Positions 15,208-15,863 of a DNA stretch of 15,863 bases are shown piece after piece. The DNA is from an uncultured Acidimicrobiaceae bacterium (lineage in GTDB: Bacteria; Actinomycetota; Acidimicrobiia; Acidimicrobiales; Microtrichaceae). The notes under the pieces were generated by a model, which made no database searches, had not been told where the DNA came from, and saw only the letters and a program-made list of their open reading frames with translations. Positions within the stretch are counted from its first letter, which is position 1; every line of letters begins with the position of its first letter. Location: contig CALMLJ010000333.1 in assembly GCA_937868025.1 (NCBI GenBank), positions 1 to 15,863 on the forward strand, written 5' to 3'. A program made the translations under genes and the position numbers.

Positions 15208-15863
15208 ATGACCGACCCGATGCAGGCCATCGACGCGGCGGTCGCCTCGGTGACCGATCCGTCCGACAGCGCCCAGATCGCCGCGGCCCTGCGATCGGTG
15301 AGCCCGGCACTGGTCGACGACGTGATCTTCGGGGTCGCGTCGTCCACGGTCGGTTCGACGGCCGACGGTGTTCTGCTCGGGGTGGGCCTCGCCGCATCGC
15401 CCGGCGTCGGTGTCGGACAGATCGCCAGCGACCCCGCGGCGGCGCTCGATGCCTGGGAACGGGGCACCGACGTCGTACTGCTCGTCGACGAAACCCGCCC
15501 CGAGGACGAGCCGGCGATGCGGGTCGCATCGGCGATCGTGTGCCGGCGCGGTGGGGTGGCGAGCCACGCTGCGATCATCGCCCGCCAGTGGGGCGTTCCC
15601 GCGGTGTGCGGTATCGGCGAGCTCGAGGTCGCCGAGGGCGACCGATTGCTGGTCGACGGCGCGACCGGCGAGGTTCGCCGTCTCGACGACGTGACCACCC
15701 CGACCGAGCGGGCGACGGCCGAGCCCCATCGTCCGCTGGAGGAGATGCCGGCAGGTCTGGTGACCCTGCTCGACTGGGCCGATGCCGTGGTCGGGTCGAA
15801 GGTCGCGGTCATGGCCAATGCCGACCAGGCCGCCGACGTGGTGCTCGCCCTCGCGCTCGGCGC
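15208..15863 (+). CDS. PEP-utilising protein (PPDK-like phosphohistidine domain and start of PEP-binding barrel), truncated by the window
   Basis: An open frame starts at ATG 15208 (MTDPMQAIDAAVASVTDPSD...) and runs to the window end, giving 218 residues so far. Residues about 58-155 are a swivelling phosphohistidine domain: LAASPGVGVGQIAS (61-74), VLLVDETRPEDEPAM (90-104), and the active-site stretch GGVASHAAIIARQWGVPAV (115-133) with catalytic His120, as in pyruvate phosphate dikinase and PEP synthase. Residues from about 197 (SKVAVMANADQAADVVLALALGA) match the beginning of the PEP-binding TIM barrel. Residues 1-57 resemble the linker that follows the ATP-grasp domain in PPDK, but that domain is absent: upstream there is a terminator-like hairpin, and the frame has no start codon between its last stop (15067) and this ATG. 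The product could be a split or ATP-grasp-less PPDK relative, or an enzyme I relative. The C-terminal part is not visible. Confidence 0.82.
   Translation, partial: MTDPMQAIDAAVASVTDPSDSAQIAAALRSVSPALVDDVIFGVASSTVGSTADGVLLGVGLAASPGVGVGQIASDPAAALDAWERGTDVVLLVDETRPEDEPAMRVASAIVCRRGGVASHAAIIARQWGVPAVCGIGELEVAEGDRLLVDGATGEVRRLDDVTTPTERATAEPHRPLEEMPAGLVTLLDWADAVVGSKVAVMANADQAADVVLALALG

Overview
The window is very GC-rich, almost fully coding, and made mostly of housekeeping genes. The gene order phoH-ybeY-corC-like-era, followed later by uppS-recO and glyS, is an actinobacterial arrangement. GTG starts, several apparent leaderless promoters (TANNNT about 6 nt before the start codon), and hairpin terminators without a T-tract fit the same picture. 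My best guess is a high-GC actinobacterium, possibly of class Acidimicrobiia; the class is inference from general impression only.

Layout. (1) 1-397, minus: the 5' part of an unrecognised gene divergent from phoH. (2) 434-4357, plus: a tight four-gene operon, phoH, ybeY, a CNNM/CBS/CorC membrane protein and era, each overlapping the next by 1-4 nt (TGATG or ATGA). YbeY and Era both act in 16S rRNA 3'-end maturation and ribosome assembly, and PhoH and the CorC-type protein (YbeZ and YbeX in E. coli) are their usual neighbours. (3) 4364-9688, minus: a DinG/XPD-type Fe-S helicase, a small secreted protein, an amidase-signature enzyme, a membrane protein with two CPxPH motifs, and a DUF454/YbaN membrane protein. 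This block lies between era and uppS-recO. (4) 9761-11205, plus: uppS (lipid carrier synthesis) and recO (recombination repair), 2 nt apart. (5) 11294-12811, minus: csaA (free tRNA-binding domain) followed by a Pro/Gly-rich multi-pass membrane protein. (6) 12876-15059, plus: glyS and a SAM methyltransferase. (7) 15208-end, plus: the start of a PEP-utilising (phosphohistidine plus PEP-binding barrel) protein that appears to lack the ATP-grasp domain; it runs off the window.

All intergenic gaps are shorter than 150 nt. They hold perfect or near-perfect hairpins at 6894-6921, 11243-11268 and 15093-15134, a 14-nt palindrome spanning both stop codons at the era convergence, three 11-bp-spaced direct repeats upstream of the secreted protein gene, and an inverted repeat between csaA and glyS. 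I see no tRNA, rRNA, CRISPR array, transposase or phage gene. Nothing here is a clear new multi-gene system. The least explained items are the secreted protein with its repeat array, the CPxPH membrane protein, and the PEP-utilising protein without an ATP-grasp domain.
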